A stretch of 64,000 nt of DNA from Hirundichthys speculiger. Its lineage: Eukaryota > Chordata > Actinopteri > Beloniformes > Exocoetidae. The stretch's first letter is position 1; the number at the start of each line of letters is the position of its first letter. This document shows, in pieces, positions 46,201 to 61,200 of the stretch. The notes under the pieces are model-generated. The model did no database searches. It had not been told where the DNA came from and was given only the letters and a program-made list of their open reading frames with translations. A program made the translations under genes and the position numbers. The stretch is from contig JAGFBZ010000861.1 of assembly GCA_018398805.1 (NCBI GenBank), positions 1 to 64,000 of the forward strand. The letters are read 5' to 3'.

Positions 46201-49200
46201 ATAATGTAAGAAAAGTCATTCTGAATCTGACTCGCTGTGCCAGCCTCCTGGTTCAAGTCGTACTTCCATCTCTTGCCTCAACTGCTGCAATGCTATTGTT
46301 GGAGAAAAATATTTGTTCACAACTGGCATGCATCAAATACAATTGAGATTTATTTTCTGTGTTAGATGTCAGCAGTTATAACTTGACGTAAATTAATTGC
46401 AATTTTTGCCTTTCTTCTTTCTTAGGGAAACGAAGCCAGTTACCCCCTGGAAATGTGCTCACATTGTAAGTAGTTTCAATTTTTTCTTGATGTATTTGAA
46501 TTTTCTTCACAGCAGTTCCTCTAAGACCCTTTCCTCTGAGATGGTCAGAACATTCATAATTTTTCTGGGTTTGGCATGAGCAGGACTCATCACCTGCCCA
46601 GATCCCACTGAGGAGTCGTCTTCTTCTGATCACAATTTTTTTGTTGTCTAATATTGAATTGCTTGGTGCTATGGATTTGTTCAGTCTTAAACACATTTTA
46701 TGATGAGCTTTTATGAATAAGTGATGTGTTTGCAAAGACATAATTTTAGAATCAGAGTCTCATGTTCTTGGTCATGTAAAGATGTCAGCCCAGTATTCAG
46801 TATTGAACTGCTGAGCTCATCAAGAGGAGGAGAACCTTCACCTTCCCTACCTGAGGACACATGAGCACAATATGTCAGTCTCATGTTGTTGCATCTTCAG
46901 AGATACAGATTTTTCATGAGCTCTCTCAGGTGCAAATGGCTCATTTCACACTTGAAGGTTGTTAAGAACCAGGCTACAAAGGGCCCACTGCTGCATGTGT
47001 TTAATGAGCACTGAGGCTGTGCCTGGTCCCTGTGCACTGGTGGTGGTCTTTAGGGACTATGTCGCTGTTGAGATTAACCTAATCATTCATTTACACTATT
47101 ATCAGTGTTTAACGTCAACACTTGGAAAATAATTTCTGAGATTGTTGTTGCTGCAGTATTGAAACATATGTATGTAGGAGGTGGAGGCACAGTAAAATGT
47201 CTCAGAGGAAAGGGTCTTAGATTAGTCGTGGTAAAGAATAAACTTGTAAACTGACCATTTTCTTTCAGTAAAGTATATCTGTTAGAGCTTAAAGTTGATA
47301 CAACAGCAGATAATTCCTACATTTTATTCTTAAAATATATTCCAAGTGTGTTATATATGCTGAATGACCCAGCAAACACACTCAGAAATTACAGCATATG
47401 CAAAGTGACATGTCTTGCTAGTGAGCTGGGACAAAGAAATGATACCTGGAGGGTCAGGCAGACCAAGGTTCAGTCCCAAGATTTTGTTTTATCTTTATCT
47501 TTTCTTTGTCCTGCTGTCTTTTTTCCTTTTCATAGCTATCAGATAAGCTTGAAATAAATTTGGGAAAAAAAGGTTTTAAGCAAATATTATTGACATTTCT
47601 TAACAGTTTTTATCAAGCTAATTATGAAGACAAAGCTTAGGAAGAATTACAAGTGAATGTATTTTCAGTGCATGTATATTGAGTTTAGAAACTGAAACGA
47701 TGACTTGTCCTTGCCGTGTGTTGCAGAGGGTCGTTTTCAGTTTAAGAAAATAATCGCTACTCTTATTTTTCTTAAAGATTCAGTTTTTGTCTGTCCCTAA
47801 CTCTTGGTTTCTCTTAGATCTTGATCTTTCTTTGGCCGTATTTCTCTGTCTCTCTTACCCTCAACCGACAGAGCAGCTGTTCAGTTCGTCAAGTGCTTGG
47901 ACAGCCAAGCACTGGCTGTGAATAAATTAGCTCTGACCTGCTGATCAGAGAAATTCGTCCAGCTGGATGAGGGTGTTTTCTCGGTGCTTGGCCTTGATAT
48001 GATTGATTGTAAAATAAGGTCGTGAAAGAGGGTGAACCTTTGAAAGGGGTGCACCCTTTTGTCAGTGCAGTGTCTCATTGCTGCTGGCTTTATCAAGCTT
48101 AGATCAGGCAAAAATCGAATGGCCTGTTTGTAACGGCATGCATATTTAGACACGCATACCAGACAGAGGCGCAGCTCCACACACACATGCCCTTTTGCAG
48201 TACGCACTTTTTCTGAAGAGCATGCACGCGCCCGCTCTGTTCTTCCACTCTTGGCACCCCATAACACCCCAGCACAAAGCCAACACCAAGCCTAAAACCA
48301 TTGCAGCTTTGTGTGCAGATTCCCAAAATAATCGGCGAGTGGCTTGCTGGAGTTCCTTGTTGCTAGGGGTTTCCCTGAGGGCGGGAGCCCAGAGCCTCTG
48401 GTGGCGGGGGGTGGTGGGGTGAGTTGGGGGTTTTCTGATGACGGCACGGCTATAAATAAACGCCATCAATGTGCTGCCCTGCTTTTGTCCTCAGTTTGGT
48501 TCATGCAGGCGAGCTGTACATTATCAGAGTAATCAGCCTAATGCACGGCGGTGGAGCTCTGCTCTGTGGTGCACACTCTCTCTGCTGTAAAGCCTCGTCT
48601 TACCAGTGGCCTAAATGAGATAAGACTCAGGGAGTTTTAGCGATAAAGTGTGTGTTTGTGTGTCTTTATTTAGTCCAAGAAATTGCCCAGTTTTTGAAAT
48701 CCAGTATCTGCGTCATGTCAACCTGTTTCTGCCAACACAAGTTTGACCTGCTGGTTGTGGCCGCATTTAATGAGTCATGCTTTCATGCATGATGTATACG
48801 TGAACATGAAGATGTGATTTGGTCGTTAAATTAAGCCTTTGTGGGTTTTTTCACTGCAGGAGCTAATGCTCTAATTTGGGCTTGCCAGCTTCTTTTGTGG
48901 ATGTTGGAACCAAAGAGACTGCCCCTGTAACTTTCATGACCAGTTTTAGGTTGTTTTCCTACTGCCACTATTTGGGTCTGACCAAAGGGATTTTGGTCAG
49001 GAGTGTGGTTCACTTGAGTCTGTGTGAACACGACAATCCCACCCTGGTCGATCAAGATGGCCGTACTCTTGTGTACTCTTGAACTCTTATGTGGTTTGTT
49101 ACGGTGGATTAACATGTACACGCTGCATGCGTTGTCTGCGTCCATCTGTTGCCAAATTGAATTGTGGGTTCTGTGTGTCTCATCGATAGCATTTGCTTTG

Positions 49201-52200
49201 TCAAATTTTTTTTTTCTTTTTCCAGCTTTTCCTTTTAACACGTGCATCAACCAATTGAGTTGGAGCTATACAGCCAGAGCTAGCCAATGAAATCGCACAT
49301 GGAGGCAGGACTAATACTCAATAACTTGGGTTATTGAGTAGTGAACAGGAAGATATTTGGTTGTTTTTGGTATAGTGAAGAAACATCAACAGCACAACCC
49401 CCCCATGCATTGCCGCAACACACCTATGTGAATCCAGCATTTGTGGTGTGAAAGCTCCACGACCACAGACCGACCCAGCTTCAGAGAGGACAATATATGT
49501 TTAAGGAAGTTATAGAGATTTCCTTAGTCCACTGAATAGCACATTATAGGCTGTGAAGAAGCACTAAACATGGCAAAAGAAAGTAATGCTAGCAGTCATG
49601 GAAAATGACTTCCAGCCGCTTCGTTTACAGGCTGTTGATTGGTACCAACAAATAATACAGAGAAACACGGCCAACAACATGTAGTTTTTATGTTGCCATG
49701 CTTTTTACGTCTGCGCTTCAGGCCAGTTGTCATGGAAAGTTGATGCTCTGCCAGGACTGCTGTTGACCATTGACGGCACTAATCGTTGTCACATGACTTG
49801 TGGTGTTTAGGCTACCGTGGTAACAGCATTATGTGAGCACAAACTGAACTAAAGGAAAAAAAAATGCAATGCAATTTGGTGTGCACCAAAGCTGCACCAG
49901 GATGCACATCAACATGTGTGAAAACGACCATAAAGCTGGGGTAAAAAAAAATAAATAAATAAATTCCTAGAAGTATCAACTCAGGGTAGTCACTTCAGAG
50001 AGGCCACATAAAGTCCCTGGTGGGACTCAATGCTGAATGGTTGAACTTGGAACAAGCTCCAGCTTTGAAAAACCAGCAATCAAGAAGAAACCACGTGTGG
50101 AGCAGCAGACTGCTGCTTTCTTAAACATTTCCATTAGAAATGTACAATTTGTCAGCTGAGAGAAGCCACAGCTGAGAACAATCACCTCGGCTTCGTCCAT
50201 TGTTTTGTAACATCATTTTGTCTCATGAGTCTTGTAGATGCTGAACCATAATAGAAACAAAATCTGAAAGTAGAACCTTTTGCAGTGGCATTATGGAAGT
50301 GCAGTGCTGAAAGTGACAACATAAAATTGGTTGACTAGTGAGCAAAGTTGGATCAGATAATGGTTTGTTTTACAGAAACAGAGGCAGTGTTCTTAAGAAA
50401 AAATGCTGAGAAAAATATAACGTTTAAGGTTTTTTCTAAACCTTCCTGCCATACATGAAGTATGTAAAATAGGCCGATAAGTTGTGAGGAACTCGAGAAA
50501 TATTGTTACATGAGCAACAAATCTCATATCAGTGATAATGACTTTGTTGTCGTGATGTCGTATCTGTGGAAGACTGCTATCTTCCAACATGGATACTACA
50601 CCCACACCCAACTACTAACCTCATTTTTCTAATTGGCTCAGTGTCATCTGTCAAACCTACGTAATTACGGAGCTGTTCAGGCCACCTTCTTATGTTTACC
50701 CACCCACCCCATGCCTTATTTTGTGTTTTGAGAGCTTTATACAACAGCTTTTAGGCTATAGTTTTCAGTAAAGCACCAGCTGAATTTTTGCTCCCTCCCT
50801 CCCTCGTTATTCAGGTTTGCTGTGTTAATGGAGTCACATGTTTCCATTAATGTCCAGGGTGAGGGCTAAGCATGCTTAAGAGGACACAGTTATTAATGGC
50901 ATTTTAGGAACATTGCGTTTTTTTATAATTAAACAAAAATGGGGAGGGGAAACAAGTTGTACTTTGCAGATTTTCTGTGCAGCTGTACTGCTTTCTGATG
51001 GCTAGCTTGAGTAAACTGATTGTTGCAGGCTTAAACAGAGCAAGCAGCTGCGGATCCATTAACATAGAAATACTGGTGCTGAACCTAATGATTCTTCATG
51101 CAAAATTTGGCCATTCTTGCTTTAATTCATATGAATCTAGATTTCCAGAGGACTTGTTTGATGGGATTTCTCACACCAACACACCAAAACCAATGCAGGC
51201 AAGCTACTGTACGCAGCACAGAGCATTTCAGTTTGTCTCCTGTGTGCACTCAGAGCCGGGTGACATCTACATATGCATGCGTTTTCATGTATTCACCTCA
51301 TGAAAAATTGTTCAATTGTTCCACTGTGAGTATGTGTGTGCGTGTATGTGGGTTACTTTGGGGGGCTAATGGATTCCAGTTGCCTAGTAACACTTACTTG
51401 TGCATACAGCGTTTATGAAGGTGTGTGTGTGTGCATGCTCTGTGGTGTAGTGCATGAGATCATCATAATCATGTCATGGTTACATCGGGCATCCCTCAGA
51501 GCTGCTCATTAGCGCAGTAGTGTGAGGAGCTTCTGTGACTTTGCATCTCTCAGTATACTTTAATACATATTAGATTTTGTGAGTTATATATATATAAGAT
51601 ATAATCTCTGTACACAACAACTTAATTATACATAATAAAACTTGACATGTAAAATAAACTGCATGGAACAGGACAGGTTTATGGATCTGACTTTGCAGCA
51701 TCGCCCACATCATACCAGTTGTATTTTCTGCCAAAGGCTCAAGCATACAAAATTTGTGGCCTAATCTTGAAAACACACCCATGACATCCTCCTTCGCTGT
51801 GAAGTGGAGGTCATTTAGAAGGCCAGTGAGCAACAACAGCAGGATCCATTTTGAAGGTCGCATCTGTTTTTAGTACTTCCCTTGTTTCTTTCTGTAAACA
51901 TTGATGATGTGTGAAACTAGGCAGGAAATACAGTATTACACATTATTAAATCTATTATCCTATTTCAAACACTGGCCTCTTCTCTGGGATTGTTTGTACA
52001 GGTGTTGTTGAGAGACCGAAAAAAAAAAAAAAAATATCTCCTTCCTGACTCACATCTATCAGCCCTTGTTGTCCTTTCAGGGACAAAACTTTACTATAAA
52101 TTCACTTAGTTTGTCCTAGTTTTGTTGTAAGCAAATCGTGGCTTATTTTTTCTCATTTCACCACATTTTTCAGATTTCGGCTGTAATTCAGGAAGAGGGT

Positions 52201-55200
52201 AGTCAGCACATGAAAATATACTTAATGATTGAAGAATTTGGGCTCATACATTGTAGAGTTACATAAGAACATGAGATAAGGATGGTGGACATTCAATCGC
52301 ATGAGTTTATTGGCCACTAAACCTAAAGCAGTAATGTAATTCTGGACTCTGTATTGTTTGACTATTAACATTTTCAGAAAGCTCCATATGTTGAAGTCAG
52401 ACTATATGCTTTTGTAAATGTGCCACACCCTCCGCCTTAATCATAGCTTTATTTGGGTTAGCTACGTGCCATGTGTCTCTGTATTGCTGGGAGATTATTC
52501 TTGTTAGTCTGAGAACGAGGCTGAAACTGTGAGATGGCCTGTCATCTTTGCTGACATGAATAATGCATGCACCTTCTCTCTTGGCAGCTCCTGACATCAA
52601 TAAGGGCTTTGGGCACAGTGTTCAGATGCTCCCCGCTCAGAGGCCATGTTAAAGTTCTTGTTTTTTCTTTCTTGACCTCATGTTGTGATTGGCACAAGAG
52701 TTTTTTACCTACACTTCAGCTTGTCCCACTGTCATTATCACACAAAAGGAACTTCAACTGTGACAGGACATTGCTTTTAAAGATAAAAACCTGCAGATGA
52801 GTGTACGGTTATACCATAGGCATATATGTGCATCATCTACATAGTTGATGAATCTGTCAGGTATTTCTGTTTTTTTTTTTTCTTTTTCTTTCTGTCCATA
52901 AGAACACAGTCTTCTCGTGTAGTCAAATAGTGCAATCATGGTTTTTTTTTATTAATAGTAAAAAAAAAAGAAGAAGAAGAAAAGAAATTAAAAACATTGG
53001 AGAAGCTTGCACCTGTCAAATGTTCAGATTTTTCCTTTAAAATGGCTAACTAATTGATTTGTCACAGTTGGGTTTTTTTTTTAACCTTCTATATGTTTTA
53101 ACTCTTAAACATTGGGCCAACTTGCATAATATTTACTAGGATAAGACAACGTGCAGTATAGTGCACGCTTCATATTTAAACCTAATATCAGATGTGAAGT
53201 ACAGAGCACATTCTTGCATACATTTCCATTATGATCAAGTTAAGCACATTTTTGTGAGATTGATCAAACATCAGGCTAACAAGTTTAGATTGATACCTGG
53301 CAGGTAACAGTCAGATCAACATGGAAAAAAAATTAAAAATCCACAATTAATGAGAACAGGCTTAGGCATGAGCAGAGCTGCGTACTTATTCAGTAGATTA
53401 ATAGCTATTTTTACTCTTGAGATAACAGTTTGTTGGCGTAAAACATTGAATGTTAAAGTGGACCTGCTTTTGTTCCAGGTCTATCTAATGTAAGAAATTT
53501 GTCCTGCCCAGCTGAGTGCTTTAGGTCAGGCTCCATGAAGAGGATATACTGCATTTGTTCATTACATTTGGTGAGGGGTACTTCTATAATTAAAGTTAAT
53601 GAACATAATGGGAGGATGATCCTGGGGTGCACGGGGCTTTTGGTTTTTGCACCATCTTGCAGAATGCAGGCGGGGTCATAACTGCAGGGCAACACTGAAT
53701 TGGAGACAAAATTGTTTTGATACTTGCACTTATATGCTAACAGGGGCACATTTAGCTGTGCAACATGCTATCTTGAAAAATATCTTGATGCATCTTGTTA
53801 ATTCAACATCTGCAGTATTGATATCTCAACTACAAGCTCAGCTGTTATGAACCAAGCTGGTGTCATCTGCTTTGAACAGAAAGAAAGGACCGCTGATAAC
53901 AAAGTGTTTTGTGTTGCAGAACAGCCAGCGCTCAGGGTTGAAAATTCAACCCTAGTGAACACAGACACCATGTGGTTTTATCAGATTGTGAATCTGTGTA
54001 CTTGCATGTATGTACACTTCTAAAAATCTGGAAACTTCTCTTTGGAAATTAATACACTTTATATCACAATTTAGATGTACAAATTTCATGGAATTGGAAC
54101 AGAGTGACAGTTGGTAACACTGAAAAGCCAAAATAGACTTAAAAAAAAAAATCTCGTTTAACTCTCCAAATGCTTAAACAGTACACGAATACCACAATAA
54201 TATCGTAAACCATGATAATTTGGTCACTATAATTGAGATATGAAATTTTCCATATCATTACATCCCTATAACAGGCACAATCTCTTTTCTCCACCTCCAA
54301 CTTGTTACAACATCTAATGTCATAGTTTTTTTGTGCACCCAGTGCACCTCATTTTATCATACCTTTGACCCCATAAATTCACCTCGCTATAAAATGAACT
54401 GCTACCTGCTTTAATATTAGACGTGGAAAGAACAAAAAGCCATGATGTCATGCTCCCCCTCTGCTGCACATTGTAACTGGTTTATGTGCCAGATGCCATA
54501 AACGCGCAGGACTATTGGACTAGATATAGATTTTATGTAGATGGAGGTAACATGCATAGTGAAGAGGGAGAATCTGATAGTGCTGGTTTGCATGAATCAT
54601 AAGAAAAAATGTACCATTTTCTCAGAAATAATTGCAAATGAATCAGTTTAGCATAATGAGAATAATAAAGTGTTGAACAACTAAGAAAAAGTATTTCATT
54701 CAGTGAAATTAAAGCATGCAAACATGAAAATACGTATACTTGAGCACAAGCATGAGAGAGGGCAGATTCTTTCAATTTTCTTCTCTTTTTTTTAAATAAA
54801 CAGTGACCTGCTAAAAGATGGCATCGGAAATTCTGTTTTTTGGAAAACATTCATAAGACTTAAAGCCAGTCAACGGAATATTATGAAATCTCCCATTCAA
54901 CAGTTTATAATGTCATCAAGAATTGTCATAGTTGTTGAGCTCTGAAGTTGCATCTTGGAAACAGAAACAAAGATGAAACAAAAAACTGAATGAAGTCTGT
55001 GAAGAGTGATTGATGCTGATTGGTGAAAAGACGTCCATAAAGGACATCTGAAGGGCTTCAGGCTCACCTGGAGCAGTCAGAAAACTTCTGGGTGTGGAGG
55101 GTTGTGGTCCTGATTGGATATGCTGTGGGTTGGAGGTGACATCATTCAACCGTCTAATGTGCCTTTCACCTACGAAGTGTCTCTTCTAATTCAAAACTAC

Positions 55201-58200
55201 CATTATGGCATTATACAAACAGAAAACAGAAATGCAACAACCATCTCCGTACCCTCAGTATTTAATTAATAATTTTAGGTGGGTTTTTCTTCTTTTATTT
55301 CTTCATTTTTGTTGTCTTTTTATTTATTAGTGGTTGAGAAACAGCAAAAGTGGTGCACTAATGTCACCACATGGTGTAGAGGGGTAGTTTACATGCAACT
55401 GGCTCTGTCAGCGTAAGAGGAGACATGATGACTGAAAGGACTGAGGAGGAGGTTGGCCCGGTTACAGTTCCAGCCTCCCAGTTTCACCCCAGAACCCTGA
55501 TAATGGAAACACGCCTGTAGCAGCATGTCAGTGCCAGAAAAAGGTACAAGTTGCTTCTGCATGGATATTTAAAGACTGTTTTTGTTGCAAAAGTGGTGCC
55601 AGTAGTGTGTTGGCAAGGACTCTTTTTTCAGAAATGTTGATTTCATTGAGATATTATAGTTTTGGTCGTTTGCATTTGTTTGGGGATATCCTGAACGGTG
55701 AACCTTTGGTGTACTGACCAGGTTTGTCAGTACAGCACAGTTGCACATCTAACTTTGCTGGCTTATCATTTTGTAACCATCATGACAGTCTGTCGCTGTG
55801 GCTGTGGCCGTCCCAACTTTCTCCTTCTCAATCTGTCTTCCTCACCCTCTCGTTCCTCCACTCCTCCTCCACCACACTTCCACTTGGATTACTCATCGAG
55901 TTGATGTAGCGCTGCATGGCTGAGTGCTGAAACCCAGAACACCACCCACAACCATCTCTCTCTCCCTCTCCTTCTTGCATCATGTAATAAGAATCAGGAT
56001 GTTTGCATAACAGTCATTTGTTTCAACTTATCAAATCTTAACCTTGTTCTCTTCATAGGAATATAAGCGTTGTAATAATCGGACAATTATAATAGGTCCC
56101 CAGATTTTATTAGTGTGACAATTCAAGTCAGTTCATTTCAATTTAATTGAAGAATGTTATTTAAGAAGAAATTATTTTTGATAAATAACTTTATATATAT
56201 TATTGTTAATTTAATTTCCGTTAGCATTAATGGAAATATAAGGAAATTAATAGCATTATATGGGATTAATGTGATATAAATGTAATTATCTTACAAGTTT
56301 AAATTGAGTAAAATATTTTGAAAATTCCTTGTCCTAAGCCCTTCATGAAAAGTTTCTGGAAATTGGAAATGTTTCTTGCCCTTTCCAAAACTGCTCATAA
56401 CATCCCCAAAGTGACCTGTGATGTCCTTTATCGAAGCATATTCATCGTGTTTAATATCACACCTGTGTGGACACTTGTGGGAGAAATCACAGCCTGCAGT
56501 GGATTCCAACAAGTTATTGAACACCAGTAGACTGAAGTTGACTATTTATTTATTTTTTAAATTTCACATCCAACATGCACTTTGCAGTTTAGCTTGTTAT
56601 CTCACTTGAGCTCCCGTTACCCCTCTGTTCTCTGCTGCTTTTGTTGCTCAAATCAGTTTTTCTGTCTCAACACCCCCCGTCATGTACCTAAACTGCATGC
56701 CCTCATCTCATAAATCTGTCACATTTGCCCATTATTAATGTACGCAGATTAATAACCGTGTCATTTAAGACCTGAGATTAAAGCATGTAAAGTAATAGTT
56801 TGTGGTTGGCCAATGTGATCACGTGACTGTGTGTGAATGAGCTTATATAGTAATTAACAGTTGTTATTGCCTCTGGATTACTCCTTGCTGTTGCTCAGTT
56901 TACCAGTTAGAGGGATAAGGCTGTGATGGAACGAAAGACACAAATGCCTTCTGATAACGATGGATCACACAAGAAAGGCTGTAAGTTTACAGAAGTTGTA
57001 TTTACCGTCTTTCTTCTATTTTCCTTCTGTGTTCCATTCCACTCCTGTCCACAGCTCTTATTTCTCACCCAGTCTTTTTTTTCTTTCTTTCTTTTTTTTT
57101 TTTTATGGGGTGGTCAGCATTTGGTCAGAAGTGTTTTTATTGACTTGGTTACAAGTGTTGGCTTTTAAGATTTATCACCATAGTTCAGGCAGGTGTTTTC
57201 AAATTGATTTATATTTGCATAAATGTCCTGTGGATTTTTTTTTTCTTTACATTGGTGCAGGTGAGAGGTGCGCTGTACATTATCATCGTTTAATGGTTTC
57301 TTTAACTCTTGTGTCCTAGTGCAGCATGTCCATCCAGTCACTGCGCTCTTCACAATTTGTACTTTTGCAGTTGTGAAATTCAGTGAAATGGACAGGAACA
57401 GCAGGTAAATGTTCACTACGAAAAAAGTCTCATCCAGGTCTTTTCCTTCTGTCTCTTTTTGTGCAGTCGATGCTGATGAGATTAAGAGGCTAGGGAAGAG
57501 GTTTAAGAAACTCGACCTAGATAACTCCGGCTCGCTCAGCGTGGAGGAGTTCATGAGTCTGCCGGAGCTGCAACAGAACCCGCTGGTGCAAAGGGTTATC
57601 GACATATTCGACACAGACGGGAATGGAGAAGTGGACTTTAAAGGTATGCAGCGAACTTAACTTGTGTGTTTAACTGCTGGTCCTTGATTCAGCTGTTGTA
57701 GTCTGCTCTCTTATTGTGTTTGGGAAAAGTTTAGACTACAGCAATGTTGGTGTTTTACTCATACAAGTAGGGATGCACGATAGTTATCGAGCCGATAATA
57801 ACTCTCCCTTCCATGGAGTTTTGAAATCGTGCTAACGTGAGCTGACATGAGCTAACGCTAATGTGAGCAAGCCAGCAGCAAGCCTCTCCTCTCCTCTCCT
57901 CTCCTCTTCCTCATCTCCCCTCCTCTTCCTCTTCATCTCTCCTCTCCTCTTCCTCTTCTTCATCTCTCCCCTCCTCTTCCTCATCTCTCCTCTCCTCTCT
58001 CTTCTCTCTCCTCTTCCTCTCTCTCCTCTCCTTTCCTCATCTTCCTCTCCTCTTCCTCATCTCTCCTCTCCTCTCCCTCATCTAAAGCTTCCATGAGATA
58101 AAAACAAACAAACTACTGAACCTCATTTACTTTAATTAAAGGCATTCATTTGAATGGAACCACAAGCCAAAGTCCTTTAAATGTAATTTTTTTTACTATG

Positions 58201-61200
58201 GAGTGCACTTTTTCAGTTTATTTACACAGACACGTCTAACATGTGTCAGTACATTATGCACTGTGCTTTATTTTTATTGTCATTGAGGAATTCACTATTT
58301 CAGTTTGTAATTCTGGTGCTTGTATTTCCATCAGTTTAAGGAGCCTTTGTTTTCTTTTATATCAGTAAATAATGCACCTTATTTAAGTTGATGTGAGAGA
58401 TCAAATAGGTTTGTTTGATAGCTTTATGAAAATGTTTGAAAGGCTTGCCAATAGTTTTTCATTGGAAAAAGAGTCAAAACTATTTTTGGTTTTGTTCATA
58501 GTATTGATGTAATGATCTTATGTATATGTGTGTGTTATCGATTATCAGCCTTTAGCAGCTGAAAGTTATCAGTTAACGGTTTTAAAAAACGATTATCGTG
58601 CATCCCTATATACAAGGTAACTTGCACCAAATTCGATCACAGCTGCACTATATTTTTTGTTTGTCATGAAATATAGGTAATTTTTCAGTTTCCTTTCACG
58701 TTTCACAGATGGACTCCAGCAGAATGCTTAGTACTAGATTTGTATTTATGATTTTAAGATGAGTCATGCTCCAAATGAGCACAGGGGGAAAGTACAGGAA
58801 AAGCAGCAAAAAAGTGTAAATATGTGGCAAATTTTGTTTTCATTCAGTCCACTCTGTATGTAAACACCATGAAACACTACTGAAAAACTCTACTTCATAC
58901 TTTTTGCATCTCTGTAGTTAATTCCTCAAAATGTATTTGCTGGACGAGACCTGTAAAACTGTTGCAGTTACGTGGTGGCAGCATAAGTGTTCATGTTATT
59001 TCTGTATCCGTCTCCTCATGTTTACTGCTGTTTGACTATATTTAGTAATTTTACCACGCACATTTGACTGGTGGAGAAAATAATCAGACCTCAATGTCTT
59101 AATGTGAAACAGCTTTTCAAAGTCTGCATAAGTTTCCTAAAAAATAGTTGAACTAATGTGTGGTGTTTTTTCTCAAATATATTCTCTGTATTGGAGGGAG
59201 GCTGGTTTTCCTGATCTCATTTCTTTTCTCTCAGAGTTCATCGAGGGAGTGTCACAGTTCAGCGTCAAGGGGGACAAAGAACAGAAGCTGCGATGTAAGT
59301 AAAGCTGCGTGGTCGTTAAAACAACGTGTCCAGAGGTAACGGTAGTCCTCAGGGTCTCGTACTAGTACCTCGCCAGTTTCTGCTCTTGGACTAAAAGCAG
59401 ACGGAGCTTTGTCTCCTGTATCCCCCTCCTCCTTTGTTTGGTCATCTTTTCATGACAAAAGCACACTTAGTTTTAGTAGCAAGTAAAATAAAGTGAAATA
59501 AAAATAAAAAGCAGAGCCAATTTTGAAGAGCACATTGATTTATGTAAGAGCGGAGAGCTCTTCGGACTTGAATATTATCTATAAATATTTCTGTGCTGGA
59601 TGCCATAAATCTGCTAAAGACATGTAAAGTTAAGTGCTCAGTGGTGTTTCCATATCACTGATTTACACCCGTCTCCCCCCCCTCCTCTCTCATATCACGC
59701 CCTGCACCACAGTCGCTTTCAGGATCTACGACATGGACAAGGACGGCTACATCTCCAACGGCGAGCTCTTCCAGGTCCTGAAGATGATGGTGGGCAACAA
59801 CCTGAAGGACACACAGCTCCAGCAGATTGTGGACAAAACCATTATAAATGCAGACAAGGACGGGGACGGCAGGATATCCTTTGAAGAGTTCTGTGCAGTA
59901 AGTCGAAGCCCCCCGGGGGGAAATTTGGGGAGCATTTCTGCTGAAGCTGCTTGTTGTGGTGGTCTTTTTTTTCTCTCTCTCTTCTCTTTTGGTTAGGCTG
60001 AAGAGCTTTGGTTTTCATTTTCAAGCTTCCTGTTTGAAATGCAGTGTTGAGGGTGATAAACGTGAGGAGGCCTCACTGACTCCGTACAGCGCTGCTACGA
60101 TCTGGTGTGATAAAGACGCGTCTAGTTTGTGAAGTCACTGATCAAACTCAGTGCTGAGGAGCAAGACTTCTTTGCTGTCATACTGATTTATACGCTGGCT
60201 TTGTAATGTAGATGGAAAGCACATGGCAGTCATTATCTAATTCAAGATCAAAGAGGCAAAGAAAGTTATTTCAACACAATGGGTGTTCTCCTTTCCAAGA
60301 GTCACATCCACCAAGCTGTCTCCTTTTTTTTGGACCCCAGAGGAACCAGCTTTGCTGCGAGACGTTTTCTGAAAATGAAAGGCTCCATTTCTGACTCTGA
60401 CAGACATCAGGGCCACATTTGACAGCCAGATCTCCAGAGCCTTGAACTAAAATGGCTCTACAGGCTTTTGAGAGTGTATTTTCAGGACGGCGCAGGAGAA
60501 GCTGCACTTAAACGTTCAAAGAAGACTTCTTCTGTCGTCCGAGCATTGTTCTATCAAAGAAACAAAGAGTGTAAAAATAAAAAGATGATTTAAAATAGAT
60601 TATTTTTTCTTCTAGGTCAGTTGTAAAAAAAGTGTAGTTGCTCTCAGATTTCATCACTTTTCCTCCTCGGAGACATGTAGCTTCACTGCCACGGCTTACA
60701 CCTCATGAAATGGAGCTAATATTAGTCTTTAAGGATATATGTCCTCTTATTACATATTCAGACACCAACAATATATTTAAAATTTCACACTCAACTTTGA
60801 TTTAAGAGCAGTTACCTCATATTTGGAGAAAGGGTTTAAGAGTTACAATCTAGAATCGTCTTTTTCCTCACCAGCTCAAGTGTAATTGACACATTGACAT
60901 GACTGCAAATTCAGTTTAGTTTTTTGATGTTATTCTGAAAAGACTTTACAATCCAAAGAATTGGTTTCCTCCATTGTGATAATCTGCTAAGGCCTTGACT
61001 GCAGCTGCATATTTTTCTCCCACCAACTGCTTCAGTTTTGTGAAAAGCTGTTCAGTCAGCTGTCTGACTCGGTCGTAGTAAAATATTCCTCTTTTCTATC
61101 TTTAAAGAAACGAACAAAAATCCAAACCCCTCCTGTGTTGCTTTCCCAGCAGGCCTTTGGTCATTGTCCATCTGCACTGTGAAGCGCTGTCCAATCAACT

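Larger units (their letters stand above)
29442..46425 (+). other. ppp3r1: ppp3r1 intron 1 (17 kb)
   Basis: GTAAGC...TTTCTTCTTTCTTAG. It holds a Tc1-like relic (31.2-32.3 kb), a piggyBac relic (36.8-38.1 kb), a three-level nest (41.1-42.8 kb) and a SINE (44.6-44.8 kb). Otherwise (29.6-31.2, 32.3-36.8, 38.1-41.1, 42.8-44.5 and 44.8-46.4 kb) I see no exon. Open frames such as 33006-33416 and 45186-45446 carry no recognisable domain. A T-rich and A-rich low-complexity background is common. Confidence 0.75.
57644..59234 (+). other. ppp3r1: ppp3r1 intron 3
   Basis: 1.59 kb, about half of which is the MITE at 57768-58608. Nothing else recognised. Confidence 0.8.

Noticed and set aside
57165..57614. 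149-codon antisense frame over ppp3r1 exon 3
   Set aside because: Shadow of the coding exon plus intron; no independent support.
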